Numbered from the stretch's first letter, positions 33,562 to 44,266 are shown. The stretch: DNA of 64,000 nt from Aldrovandia affinis (GCA_029706075.1 JAINUG010000169.1:62001-126000), one strand, 5' to 3'. A program made the numbers and translations. Notes: generated from the letters alone by a model not told the origin.

Positions 33562-36500
33562 TTACCAGACCCAGGGACCCAAGAGGTTGCCGCCCCATCC
33601 CCCTCTCTGTACTGGCACCGGAAGATGGTGGAGGTTTGTGTGCCTTCCTGCTGCCTCCCGTTGGCTTCTACGGATAGGAATGGCAGTCTGTCCAGCATCA
33701 CTGGTGCCTTCCATAGGGTCAGTGGTCTCCATGCTAAATGGAGTGGTAGCAATGGTAATGGGCCCTGCTGGTGGTTGTAAGTGAGGGGGGGGAGAAAATG
33801 GGTCAGGAGCAACTGTAATTACGGTTTCTCTGGTTGGCTGAGGAACAATCCACCACTCACCACCCTGTTCTTCTCCATACTCGCTGGTGATAGGCCCCAC
33901 TGGCTCTGCAGGGTCTGGCCCACAGGGAAGTGGGCTGGTTAAGGGAACTGGTCGCAACAAAGTTCGATGAACATGTTTAATATTCTCTGGATTGTCCAGG
34001 GGTGCAATAGAGTACACGGCTCCCCCACCAGAGGGGGTCTTCATGACTTGATATTTTGTGGGGCCCCAGGCGTCCTGAATCTTTACTCTGCCTCGAGCAC
34101 TATTGTCTCGCAGGTAGACCACCTCACCTTCCGTCAAGCTGCCCCCAGTCACATGTTGGTCGTTCCGCTCCTTCCTGAGGCGGGCCGCTGCTTGAATCCG
34201 CTCCTTTGCACCATCAAAGGCAGTCTGGAGGCGCATTTGATGTTCCCGCAGCCAGTCATTGACGGTACCCCTGTTCGGTTCCTGGATTCTGCCAAGGAGG
34301 AAATCAACAGGGAGTTGGGGTTCTTGACCAAACATTAAAAGGTGTGGTGACTCACCAGTGGTTTGATGGATGGTGGTATTATAGGAGAAGGTAACATGTG
34401 GGAGATAGTTGGGCCAATCCAGCTTCTTGGCAGGCGGAAGGGTTTGCAACAGGCTATGCAGGGTCCTATTGAACCTCTCGCATTGGCCATTCCCCTGAGG
34501 GTGGTACGGAGTGGTGTGTGTCTTTTGTACGCCGTAAAAACTGCAAAGCTGCTGAATCAGCTGACTCTCAAAGTTCCGGCCTTGATCCGAATGTATTCGG
34601 GCCGGCACCCCGAACCTGTAGAACCATTCCCGGACTAACACCCCGGCCACCGTTGATGCTCGTTGATCCCGGGTAGGTACAGCTTGTGTGAATTTGGAAA
34701 AGACGTCAGTCATTACTAGAACTTGTTCTCTTCCATCACGAGCACGCTCCAAAAGGGAAAAGTCAATGGCCAGAATCTGGTTTGGTCGAGAGGCCAACAA
34801 GTGGCCCATGGGTGTTCTCACAGTAGGGTGTACAGGTTTGGCCAGAGCACATCGGTCACACTGTTTACACCAATCCTTAACATCCTGATACAAGCCGGGC
34901 CAGTAACACCGTTGTCTCACCAGGTCAGTGGTTCTCTCTACTCCCTGATGTCCGTGGCCCTGGTGTAGTTGTTGGAGGACCTCCTCTCTCAAGGAGACAG
35001 GTAACAGCAGCTGGTAAACTTCTTCCCCACCATCTGGACGCAAGGTGCGGCGGTATAGGAGCCCCTCCCTCTCCACCACTCGATTCCACTGTCGTACCAG
35101 TTCCCGCACTGGATTCGAAAGGGTCAGGCGTTCTTGCTTGTCAGGGACACGGTTACGGCGCCAAAACTGGAGGAAGGCTCCCAACACCGGGTCTGCATTC
35201 TGGAGGGCCTGAAGATGATCAGCGGAATGAGAGAGGAGGACAGACGTTGACATTTGGGTCACCTGTACAGGTCTTTCGGTCTGCTGGCACCTCAAGGACT
35301 CAGGGATGGCGGTTCCAGGAAAGGCCCTGGAGATTGGGTGCTGCCGGGAAAGGGAGTCAGCATTAGCATTAGAACGGCCTGAGCGGTACCGGAGGGAGAA
35401 ATCAAAAGCGGCTAGCTCAGACGCCCACCGCTGTTCTATCGCCCCCAACTTGGCAGTATTCAGGTGACTGAGTGGATTATTGTCTGTCCACACTACACAC
35501 TTTTGACCCAACAAATACTCCCGGAACTTTTCAGTCATGGCCCACTTTAGGGCCAAAAACTCCAGTTTCATGGAGCTATAGTTAGGCATGTTCCTTTCAG
35601 AACGAGTCAAGGCTCTGCTAGCATAAGCTACTGGCCTCACTTTGCCATCCTGTTCCTGGGAGAGCACTGCCCCTAATCCGCTAAGACTGGCATCCACTTC
35701 TAGAATGAAAGGTAGGGAAAAGTTAGCATAAGCCAATACAGGGGCACAAACTAATCTGGACTTGAGGTCAGTAAAACTTTCCTCACATTGGTCAGTCCAA
35801 AGTTCCCCAATCAGCTTTCGAGATGGTCTTTTTGTGTGGGGGTCTGTAAGCTCGGTAACTAAACGATGAAGAGGGGCTGCAATTTTGGCAAATCCCTCCA
35901 CAAATCGTCGGTAATAACTACCAAAGCCTAAGAATGACCTCAGTTCTGTCACACTGGTTGGTCTTGACCACTCTGCCACTGCAGAGATCTTCCCAGGATC
36001 TGTAGCCACTCCCTCTTTTGAGATCACATGTCCCAGATAGTTTACCTCCGTTCGGAAGAAGCAACATTTCTCCATCTTTAATTTTAGCTTCTCCTGTTGA
36101 AGGCGGGACAACACGACGTCGAGGCGCTCCAGATGTTCATCTACTGTGGTCGAGAACACAATCACATCATCCAGGTACAGTAACAGGGTCTGGAAATGCT
36201 GGGCACCAAAAATCCGCTCCATCAGCCTCTGAAATGTACCTGGCGCATTGCAGAGGCCAAAGGGCATACGGTTAAATTCAAATAGTCCGAATGGTGTACA
36301 GAAAGCAGTCTTTGACTTATCTTTCTCAGCTACCGGTACCTGGTTATAGCCGCTTGCCAGATCCATTGTGGAGAACCACCGCGCACCAGACAGAGCATCT
36401 AGGGACTCCTCTATCCGGGGTAGCGGAAAGGCATCCCTGCGTGTCTTGTGATTAAGCTGACGATAATCCACACACATCCGCAGGCTGCCGTCCTTTTTCT

Positions 36501-36684
36501 TGACAAGGACTATAGGGGAAGCATAGGGGCTGCAACTCTCCCGGATCACCTGGGCCTCTAAGAGCTGGTTGATATGGTCTTTTACAGAATCATAATCTGA
36601 GGGGGGGATTCTCCTAAACCTCTGTCGCACAGGCACATCATCCAGCACTGGGATTTCATGCTCTATAAGGTTAGTACACCCCAA
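33562..36684 (-). CDS. Ty3/Gypsy pol: RT, RNase H, integrase
   Basis: An intact 1040-codon frame. The reverse transcriptase has MDLASGYNQ (catalytic Asp 108), MPFGLCNAPGTFQ and YLDD (residues 170-173). RNase H follows with its acidic residues near D331, E375, D401 and D443. The integrase has an HHCC zinc-binding region at about 574-612, including HGHQGVERT and CKQCDRC, then a DDE core of D641, D700 and E736 with 35 residues between the last two. This domain order defines Ty3/Gypsy. The ATG at 36684 is probably internal: upstream codons in the same frame also look like pol and join it to protease across a 1-base break near 36735. Confidence 0.97.
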   Translation of the reverse strand: MGCTNLIEHEIPVLDDVPVRQRFRRIPPSDYDSVKDHINQLLEAQVIRESCSPYASPIVLVKKKDGSLRMCVDYRQLNHKTRRDAFPLPRIEESLDALSGARWFSTMDLASGYNQVPVAEKDKSKTAFCTPFGLFEFNRMPFGLCNAPGTFQRLMERIFGAQHFQTLLLYLDDVIVFSTTVDEHLERLDVVLSRLQQEKLKLKMEKCCFFRTEVNYLGHVISKEGVATDPGKISAVAEWSRPTSVTELRSFLGFGSYYRRFVEGFAKIAAPLHRLVTELTDPHTKRPSRKLIGELWTDQCEESFTDLKSRLVCAPVLAYANFSLPFILEVDASLSGLGAVLSQEQDGKVRPVAYASRALTRSERNMPNYSSMKLEFLALKWAMTEKFREYLLGQKCVVWTDNNPLSHLNTAKLGAIEQRWASELAAFDFSLRYRSGRSNANADSLSRQHPISRAFPGTAIPESLRCQQTERPVQVTQMSTSVLLSHSADHLQALQNADPVLGAFLQFWRRNRVPDKQERLTLSNPVRELVRQWNRVVEREGLLYRRTLRPDGGEEVYQLLLPVSLREEVLQQLHQGHGHQGVERTTDLVRQRCYWPGLYQDVKDWCKQCDRCALAKPVHPTVRTPMGHLLASRPNQILAIDFSLLERARDGREQVLVMTDVFSKFTQAVPTRDQRASTVAGVLVREWFYRFGVPARIHSDQGRNFESQLIQQLCSFYGVQKTHTTPYHPQGNGQCERFNRTLHSLLQTLPPAKKLDWPNYLPHVTFSYNTTIHQTTGESPHLLMFGQEPQLPVDFLLGRIQEPNRGTVNDWLREHQMRLQTAFDGAKERIQAAARLRKERNDQHVTGGSLTEGEVVYLRDNSARGRVKIQDAWGPTKYQVMKTPSGGGAVYSIAPLDNPENIKHVHRTLLRPVPLTSPLPCGPDPAEPVGPITSEYGEEQGGEWWIVPQPTRETVITVAPDPFSPPPHLQPPAGPITIATTPFSMETTDPMEGTSDAGQTAIPIRRSQREAAGRHTNLHHLPVPVQRGGWGGNLLGPWVW

Positions 36685-36722
36685 ATCCCCTTCAAAAGCT
36701 GAGAAGACAGACTGGTGCCTCC

Positions 36723-37715
36723 TTAAAAGGATCTTACCTTCACCTGCTCTGCCTCTGGGACATTAATTAAATCAAGGGACTCAATTGTGTCTAAAACGTT
36801 GCTCACCTGCCCTGCTTGAGAATTTATGGTGGCCACAGCACGGGACCCCTTGGACTCCTTAAGGACCTCACTGATGCCTGTGGGTAAACTCACTATTTGG
36901 GCCTGGTGGAGCATCCCTAGGGCAGAACGAGGGTAAAGTTTAGCATCAGTAGTGCCCACATTCAACACTGGGATGTATGCAGTACCACGATGCACTGTAA
37001 CCATGGCGGGAGATACCAGCAAGCCTGAGGGGAGGGCATCATGTTTAGCAAAGGGTTCAAACAATACATGGGAAAAGGAAAAGCATTTCTGTGTACAGGT
37101 TGCTGCCACCAACTTAACTGTCCCCCCAGGTATGTAGGTCGGATATCTCCCCCTCACCCTAACAACTCCACTGGCACGGGCTGATGGGCTGACCCAGGCG
37201 TCATGGCACTCCTGTAGAGCTTTCTTCCAGACTTCTGGAGCATCCTTCACCAGTGGGATATCAAAAATGGATGAAGCATGTTGCCCAAACAATTCTACAT
37301 AGCATTCACGGATCACATTCATGCCTAGTACCCCAGGGACACCCGTTTCCAGGGAAGACCCCGGAGGATCCTTCACAACTAAAATTCCTCGCTTGGAAAT
37401 AACTGTACCACATACAGAAACATCAAGATCCACATACCCAACATATGGAATGCTGAGTCCATTAGCTGCAGTGAGTTCTAGCCACTGGCATGCCTGAGGA
37501 GAGTTGTTAAAGTGCTGGCAGAAGAAGGACTCCTTAATAGTGGAGACCATGGACCCGGTGTCAACTAAACATTTTACTTCTACCCCCCCCATTCCTACTG
37601 TGACATATGGACAGGAGCTTACAATTTGAGGCAACGACTTTTCCCTTACTGAACCCGGGTAACCTGAGCCTACAATGCCCCCTTCTGAATTATGGCTCTG
37701 TAAGACAGAAGGCAT
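36723..37715 (-). CDS. Ty3/Gypsy aspartic protease region
   Basis: A 330-codon frame. CLVDTGSMVSTI (Asp-Thr-Gly at residues 52-54) is the active site of a retropepsin-type protease, and GVPGVLGMNVI further on fits the second conserved strand of that fold. The start ATG overlaps the gag stop by one base (TAATG). The frame stops at 36723, whereas related elements read on into reverse transcriptase. The pol frame continues at the next register, so a single-base loss near 36735 is likely. Confidence 0.9.
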   Translation of the reverse strand: MPSVLQSHNSEGGIVGSGYPGSVREKSLPQIVSSCPYVTVGMGGVEVKCLVDTGSMVSTIKESFFCQHFNNSPQACQWLELTAANGLSIPYVGYVDLDVSVCGTVISKRGILVVKDPPGSSLETGVPGVLGMNVIRECYVELFGQHASSIFDIPLVKDAPEVWKKALQECHDAWVSPSARASGVVRVRGRYPTYIPGGTVKLVAATCTQKCFSFSHVLFEPFAKHDALPSGLLVSPAMVTVHRGTAYIPVLNVGTTDAKLYPRSALGMLHQAQIVSLPTGISEVLKESKGSRAVATINSQAGQVSNVLDTIESLDLINVPEAEQVKVRSF

Positions 37716-37716
37716 T

Positions 37717-38758
37717 AGTTTCCCGATGGCTGAGTTGGTGAGGCTGACTTTGGTAGGGGATGGGACTGTGGCTGCTGTACATGAGGAGTGACCCTTTCGT
37801 TATCACAATGATGGGCAAAATGGCCTGGCTGCTGGCAGCGCCTGCAGATCACTGGGCCATTATTTGGAGGCCGGGACCATCTGGGAGGGTTCTGTAACTG
37901 CAGAAGGCACTTCGAGAGTTGATCAAGTTGTTGTTGTTTTTTTTAGCATTTCTTTTACCTCAGCCATCTCAGTTTGAGGTGATATACTGCTAGCACTAGC
38001 TGACACCCTAGATGTGTGGGTGGCACAAATAGAGGGGACTGAGAAGCTGCGTGGCCTACCTTCTGGCAGTATACCTTCCCTCTCCCATCTGATCGCCTCA
38101 CCTCGTACATCCAGAAGCGTAGCAGCTGGCTTAGCACGGACAGACTGTTTTAGAGTCCTGCGGAGACCTGGATCATTGACATGTTCAACAAACTGATCCC
38201 TCAATAAAATAGCAGAGTTAGGTACAGCCTGAGGGCATTTCTCATGATCTTTTCCATAAGCTCAAATAAAGCATGGGAGTATTCTTGTAATGACTCACCC
38301 TCTAGCTGCTTTCTGGAAAAGAAATCCTTCTGCAAGGCAACATAAGAGAGTGAACACCCATACACTTCCTGCAGAATGAGCAAAACCCTCTCAGGGTCCT
38401 CCTGATCTTGTCTAGGCCTATACTTGATCTCATCTTTAGCAGGCCCTTCCAAATGGTCATAAATGAAATATGCCTGATCTACTGGGGCTAGATGTCGGGC
38501 CCGTATGCTAGCGCGGACCTCGTCAATCCACTCCACTATACCTATACCCATATTCCCACGAAACATGGGACACTTTCTCTCTCTGGGCACATAGAGGAGG
38601 CGTTCAGGCACCACACCAGGAGGGCCAGAGGAACCAGAGGGCTCAGGGACAAAGTTAGGAGTAGAGGGTCGGGCGAGAGCGAGCTCCCGCACGAGGTGTT
38701 CCTTTTCGGCCCGGAGCTGCATTACCAGGTCCCGCAAGTCCTGGTCTTCGCTGTCCAT
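37717..38758 (-). pseudogene. Ty3/Gypsy gag, two 1-base frame breaks
   Basis: The structural capsid/nucleocapsid gene. From the ATG at 38758 an N-terminal Glu/Leu-rich, probably coiled segment is followed by a retrotransposon gag domain (CPMFRGNMGIGIVEWIDEV, then LEGPAKDEIKY). The frame breaks in a run of four T on the + strand (38250-38253), continues in another frame to about 37940, and breaks again in a run of eight T. The C-terminal part carries a perfect CCHC zinc knuckle (37805-37846: Cys-X2-Cys-X4-His-X4-Cys), then stops at the TAA overlapping the protease ATG. Both breaks are in homopolymers, so a sequencing error is as likely as true decay. Confidence 0.88.
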
Positions 38759-39029
38759 ATCCCTGGTAGAAAGTCACTGTACTGGAACCGGCAGTAGGAA
38801 ACCGAAGTCCGCTGAGCAGAAATGCAGATTCTTCCCCAGAAGAGATGCCTCTTTGAGTGGAATCCCAAGGCCAACTGCTGTTTTTGCCCCTTTCCGAAAA
38901 ACTAAGATGGTTACCTTTAAAAACAAGTCAAAACATCAAAATGCACATATATAGAAAAAGAAAAAATGAAACAAAATAAACCCAACTGTGGCAAAACTAA
39001 CTAGAAGGACACGTCTCTGCTTTACAGAA

Positions 39030-39047
39030 ATCCTGCCGACTACGCCA
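39030..39047 (-). other. Primer-binding site, tRNA-Ser
   Basis: Three bases inside the 5' LTR, the minus strand reads tggcgtagtcggcaggat. This is complementary to the last 18 bases, including CCA, of the vertebrate serine tRNA whose acceptor end is ...CCTGCCGACTACGCCA. The element is therefore inferred to prime minus-strand synthesis with tRNA-Ser. Confidence 0.85.
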
Positions 39048-39050
39048 GAT

Positions 39051-40279
39051 TGTGACCGGGGCACATGTGAGCCCCAGACTACAAGAGCCAGACTACGCCA
39101 CTCAGGGAATTGCACCCAGAGAATACCCAATAAATACACAATAAATACACAGGTTCTTGAATAAGAAAGGGAGCAGAGACGTGAGTTTCCAGTTTCACCA
39201 GATAATATAATTTATTTAGGGGTTCACAGGGTAATTTATATTCACATTTATTTACAGCTAAAAGATAATCTATTTTATTACAAAAATATATTCTATTTTA
39301 AAACCATACACTTTTTAAGAGGTTTCCACTGATGATACCACCAAACTAGGAGGGTTGCCAAAGGAATCGGTAGGAGGAGAATGGGGAGGGAGGCATAGAA
39401 GGTTTCACCGCCACAAATAGGCCATGCAAAAATACACTGTTACGTATACTAACACTACAAAATGAACACAGCACTCGTGAAAAACACAGCAATTATCACA
39501 CGTGAATAGGACGTCCTAAGGGGAAGCCTCCGCTCCGTGACCAACCACCTACTGAGCTGTAGCAACCCAACCGTCCTGTTAACTGGCAGGAGCCCGGAAA
39601 TATCAATCCCCTAAAATTGACAGCCAACAGTTGGTTTACAATAAAATAATGAAACAAAAGAAATAACCAAGTATTAAAAGACAGCAACCAAACAAAGTAA
39701 TGGGCAAAAACAGCAGTGGCCCAGCGCTCCTCCTGATAAGAAAAATAACACAATTAGCAACCTTTTACAATAATTACAAATAGGAGATCCCTAGTTAGGC
39801 AGCCATACTGCCTTACCTGCACTCATACAGCAGAACTAGGGGCTACAGGAGACCATCGTCAGGGTCCTTGTTCCTATAATGAGAGGTAAGGTTACCAATA
39901 GGCATTAACATCTTACTAGCACCACTGCAACAGTTCAAATAAAAGCAAGCTACAACAGGACACAGAATGCATACCTGGAAACCACAAGATACGGTGAGCA
40001 CAATTACTCTTCCGTTGCGTTGTATAAGGCAGGGAAAAGAGCTAACGCTGCTCTTTGCTGGCTCTGCTCCTACTGCAACCTTTACCATGCGATCAGGACG
40101 AAAGCGGGGTGAGTCTGTCACTGCCTGCACACTGCTCCCTTTAAATGAACTGAAATGATCACGATCACCTGTTCTCACTCACGGTGATTACAATAGAGTA
40201 ACCAGTATCAGCTGTTTTCACTCAGGATGGTTACAAGCTGCGTGGCCAAACTGACAGGGGGAACTCTCAACCCATTACA
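39051..40279 (-). repeat. 5' LTR of the Ty3/Gypsy element
   Basis: 1229 bases, over 99.5% identical to 32245-33470. It would hold the element's promoter, but no TATA box or start site can be assigned with confidence. Confidence 0.96.
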
Positions 40280-40466
40280 TATATATATATATATAATATA
40301 TACAGAAGGCTTGTATATTTGTACAACATGTCCACGCAGAGTAGAGATATTTGACTGTATATTTTAAGTTCCTCCTGGTACATCGCAAGTGCACAGTAAG
40401 TAAGTCCGGTTCTGAAAAAAAAGGAAAAGTTCATGCAGAGTTTGGTCTGGAGATTTTAACTTGATT

Positions 40467-41126
40467 AATGTCCCTTTCACACCTACCCTGTTTGGTCCAT
40501 TTTAATCGAACCATGATGCGTTTACTCCGTTAGTCCGGTTCGTTTGGAGAGGTGAGAACGCGCATTCGAACTCCGGTGCGGACCAAACAATCGAACATGG
40601 TCCTCCCGAAAAGTCGGGACTCGGTCCGGTTCTAAGTGAACTACGGTTTGGTTTGTTACATATGTGAATATAATCAGACTTAATATAGGACCTAATATAG
40701 GAAGCAAATCAAAATACAGTGCATTGTGGGTTGAAAGCGGATGTTGACACTTTGGTACCCTCTTGTACGTCTCCTCTGAATTGTGTGAAGCAATAAGCCT
40801 ACATTGTTTACATGTCTCGAGATGTGCTCACACGTTTCCGCTGTTCTTATTTGGTTGGAACACCAACTCATGATTATGAAAGCGATGATCGCAATACGCT
40901 TCTGTTGCTCCATGTTGTCCGCGACCAGAAAGTGATTTTCCCACTGAAATGTTCTGTCCAATAGATGAACGACCTGTACGACCGCGTGTCATTTGTTTAC
41001 AAACATTGGTTCTCTTAACACAGGACTGTGTTAACACTAACCGGACCTAATGAAAAATGCAACAAAGTAGCAACTTGCTCTTGAATCGGACCAAATCTAT
41101 CGAACTATAGATGTGAAAGCGTCATA
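40467..41126. mobile_element. Candidate miniature DNA transposon
   Basis: The left end 'ccctttcacacctaccctgt' and the right end 'gaactatagatgtgaaagcg' are imperfect inverted copies, and both arms repeat 'ggtcc' and 'cggaccaaa' words internally. It resembles fish miniature elements with ctttcacac ends. No transposase and no clear target duplication. Confidence 0.55.
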
Positions 41127-41204
41127 AGATTATAGTGTCTGTAACCTCATTGGGGTAGGCTTAGATTTCTGTAGGTGTGTGCTTTGATAGCACCTACAGA
41201 ACAG

Positions 41205-41300
41205 TATGTGGGCAGCAGTGTAGCATGGTTAGAGAGCTGACTTGTGCTGGATTTGCAGGTTCAAATCCCCATTGCACCACTGAGCAAGGGTAATGTAATC
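41205..41300 (+). repeat. tRNA-derived SINE, family 3 copy
   Basis: The words 'agtgtagcatggttagagag' and 'gcaggttcaaatccccattg' form the A-box and B-box of a tRNA-like head. Tail missing. Confidence 0.65.
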
Positions 41301-41324
41301 AGTGCACAGTAAAGGCAGTCCTGT

Positions 41325-41560
41325 GTGTGAAACCGGCTTCAGAGCCGTGGGTGTGCGTGCGTGTGTGTACGTCTGTCTGCGTCTGTGCGTGCGTGTGTGT
41401 AACTGGCTTCATAGGCATGCGTGTGTGTGCGTGCGTGTGTGCGTCTATCTGCGTCTATCTGCGTCTGTCTGTGTGTGTAACCGGCTTCACAGGCGTGTGT
41501 GCGTTTTCATGTGACTGTGTGGGCGCGCACGCGCGTGTGTGTTTGTGGACTCATTCAATC
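41325..41560. repeat. TG-rich minisatellite
   Basis: Three copies of a 71-78-base unit starting with 'aaccggcttca' or a close variant (about 41331, 41402, 41480), each followed by TGTGCG and TCTG runs. Confidence 0.8.
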
Positions 41561-42011
41561 AAATGAATGTGCAACTAGCACCCTCCGCGGTAAAATCTAT
41601 ACGCACATGAGAAGAATGCATACCAGTGACACAAATTGATGCAACATGTAACCCTGAACGACCCTCGTAATCCCGGGGGAAGAAGGTACGCAGCGTCTGG
41701 TGCTGGAGGGAGGCAACAGACAGAAGTGCTTTTGTTAGCGCTGTAGGACTGCGGGGTAGTGATGTGGCGTAAGGGGGGTAGCGAAGCCCTGATTCATGGG
41801 AACGTCAGCCTCCATTGACGTCAGTTGCATGTGAGCTGCGCTGACTTCCTCGGTGCGCGTACGCACAGGCAGCGGCATCCCGTTCAGGCTCCCAGAGCAA
41901 ACTTCGGGTGGCGGTATGTGAGAAGAGCCTTTGTGCCTGGCCCACGTTTTCAGGTGTGCGAATAACGCTCCCCTCTGGCTGTCCTGACTCATTTACTCAT
42001 TCATTCATTCA

Positions 42012-42140
42012 TGTGGTCCTGTGTGGCTCAGTAGGTAGAGCATGGCGCTGATAACACTTAGGTTGTGGGTTTGATTCCCATTGAGGTCACATATACTGAA
42101 AAATGTTGCTATGGATAAAAGCGTCTGATAAATGGCATAT
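42012..42140 (+). repeat. tRNA-derived SINE with fish 3' tail
   Basis: The head 'tggctcagtaggtagagcat' and 'ggtttgattcccattgaggt' are tRNA A- and B-box-like. The tail 'ggataaaagcgtctgataaa' is the common fish LINE/SINE 3' end. About 130 bases. Confidence 0.85.
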
Positions 42141-42454
42141 TATATTCAGAGCCAGTGTTTCTTCAAGTCAAAGAGGCTTTGTAGAACCTGAATTAGCCAT
42201 AGTACTGAATAAACTTTATTTAACAAAATGCATTTCAGTGAATTTGGGTTTAAAAGAAGACAACAAAACCATGGGAAGGTGTTTTGTTGGCATTTGTAAA
42301 TGAAGCCAGTGACGGCTGCTGATTTAGTATGTGTTTAAGAGCCAACTTAAGCTTGAGTTTCTTTGGTCAAGATGTTTTTCAGGTGGTAATTTCTAAATAT
42401 TAATATATTTTTAGAAAACTAGAAAGCAATTTTGACCTTTAATTGGGTACATAA

Positions 42455-42800
42455 TCTACATATTAATAATAATAATAATACTTTATTTGCCATGTTACAC
42501 AAGGTAATTGGAATTTGTCTTTTCACATATCTTTCCTAGGTACACACAGACCCCATACATATGTATTCCATCAGAGAGGTCAAAGCACAGGGTCAGCCAT
42601 AGTACGGCGCCCCTGGAGCAGTTAGGGGTTCAGTGCCTTGCTCAAGGGCACTTCGGCAGTGCCCCAGGAAGTGAACTAGCCTCCCTCCGGTTTCCAGTTC
42701 ATCGTTCTTTTGTTGGCCTTCCTGGGATTCAAACCAGCAACACTCCGCTTGCTAGCCTGTGTCGCTGACCACTGAGCCACTGCCACCCCCAAGCCACTGC
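42455..42800 (-). repeat. Dispersed fish repeat
   Basis: An (ATA)n run near 42460 is followed by sequence with 'agtgccttgctcaagggcac' and, near the end, 'accactgagccactgcc'. I recognise this block from many fish genomes as part of a retroposon. It abuts the tRNA gene at 42817. Confidence 0.75.
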
Positions 42801-42816
42801 CGCCCCCAAAACTGTG

Positions 42817-42889
42817 TGCCCCACGTGAGGATTGAACTCACGACCTTCAGATTATGAGACTGACGCGCTACCTACTGCGCTAACGAGGC
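42817..42889 (-). tRNA. tRNA-Met (CAT, elongator)
   Basis: A 73-base gene on the minus strand that starts gcctcgttagcgcagtaggt. The anticodon loop reads ctCATaa and the T-arm is gtgag-ttcaatc-ctcac. It is close to the human elongator tRNA-Met. The acceptor stem closes with two G-U type pairs at its inner end, where the standard gene has Watson-Crick pairs. No CCA is encoded, as expected in a eukaryote. A TTTT run (42808-42811 on the + strand as AAAA) starts a few bases past the 3' end and would serve as the Pol III terminator. It probably is a real gene, though a tRNA pseudogene is possible. Confidence 0.88.
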
Positions 42890-43436
42890 TGTTCAGTCAT
42901 TTTAATGTAAAATTGAGAATAGCTCTTCTAGCATTGCTGTGGATTTTCCCTCTGGTACGCATTGGATGTCCATATTTCATTATGATGTAATCGGATCCCC
43001 TGCGTGTTTGTGACAACACGGACAATGAGGGAAAGGGAAGAATGATTTCCTAAAATGTGCGGGGGGGCTTTGTCCTGCGTGTCAACCAAAACACCATTTC
43101 AGGCAGGAAATGAGAGCAGGTTTTTCCTGTTTTTCTGTCCCAGTCATAATCCGTTTCAGTTGAAAGCAGTGCGAGCTAATTAGCAAACCGCCTCGAGGTG
43201 GAGGTTGGGCTGGGGCATGCTTTAGGGAGATAGCTCCCCCTCCAAATTGGGGAGAGCAAACCCCCGAGCCTCTTTGTCTCCCCGTCCCTGTTGCGCACAG
43301 CACATGCAGACAAGATCCTGCGTCGATGTTGAATGAAACGAGTAAAACAAAAAACGCGTGTCGGTTTTGGAGGGTAATGGGGTTCACCAAGGGCGGCTGG
43401 ATTTGGGGATGATCTGTGCCTTCAGACCATGCCCAG
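42890..43436. other. Intron sequence, nothing recognised
   Basis: No supported feature; a 102-codon antisense frame has no family motif. Confidence 0.45.
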
Positions 43437-43580
43437 CGGCAGGGCAGTATAGTGGCTTGGAGACCTCAGGTTTTGCAGGTTCAAATCCCAGGAGGGGCAC
43501 TGCCATTGCACCCTTAGGCAAGGTCATTAACCGGAATTGCTTCAGCACATAGTATGTGATAAAATGTAAAATGATACCAC
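43437..43580 (+). repeat. tRNA-derived SINE, family 3 copy
   Basis: The head has 'ggcagtatagtggcttggag' and 'gcaggttcaaatcccaggag', followed by 'ggcactgccattgcaccctt' and 'ttaaccggaattgcttcag'. This is the clearest copy of the family. Confidence 0.8.
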
Positions 43581-44266
43581 TATGCTTGTCAGGTATGAGG
43601 AACAATTCCTGCTTATGTACTGCTGTTTTGAGATACCTGCAGAAGGTCATAAAAGGTTCACTGCTGTTTAGGTTCACAGATGTTTGGGGAATTCAATCTT
43701 TTCTCTCTAATCTTGTTCACTGGCTGTGTACACCAAGACTGAGATCAAAAGAAGTGAAGAATCAGCTACCTTGCTTTGAACTCTGAGTAACACCTAATAC
43801 AATTAAAAGGTTTTTTTCCACTGGCTTTTTCCCACTATGCTAAGGTAGTGCTATGAGCACTTCCTTATGTGGAACCACAACAACCACAAGTGATCCTCCC
43901 GTTTATTTGAGTCTGACCCCCTGTCACAGTGATCCAGGTTGAATTCCAGGTAAATGAATTAGCCCTGGCTGTGTCCCTTTGAGAGCTGAGCTGCCAGCAT
44001 GTCTGGCAAGGGGTGCCCTGTGAGAAGAAACATGGTAGAGTCAAAATTGTCCTGGACATCTGCCACCCCCACCCTAGCCCTAGCTCTAAGAGAAGGCCCG
44101 TAAACGCTACCACACATATGAGCACTGTCAAATATGGGGCAGCCATGGTCAGATATAACATCTCTGCCCCTCACCACAGAACGGATAGTTTAGATCGCTG
44201 TGCCACAGTTCCTGGTCCATCCCTGTATACAGTGGCTTTTCCCCTCACTGAGTGTCCATCCTTGAA
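43581..44266. other. Intron sequence, nothing recognised
   Basis: No supported gene or repeat. Confidence 0.45.

Larger units (their letters stand above)
32245..40279 (-). mobile_element. Ty3/Gypsy LTR retrotransposon, near intact
   Basis: An 8035-base element lying antisense to PDE4. Two nearly identical LTRs (32245-33470 and 39051-40279) bound gag, protease and pol in the Ty3/Gypsy order: protease, reverse transcriptase, RNase H, integrase. It was inserted into an AT repeat, so the flanking target duplication (tata or tatata) cannot be sized exactly. The LTRs differ by only three 1-base length changes and one substitution, so the insertion is very recent. No envelope-like gene was found. 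The few frame breaks inside are single-base. Confidence 0.97.

Noticed and set aside
37930-37945. Programmed -1 frameshift site (A AAA AAC type) in gag
   Set aside because: A -1 shift there leads to a stop before the zinc knuckle. The needed change is in the other direction, so a 1-base loss in the run is the simpler reading.
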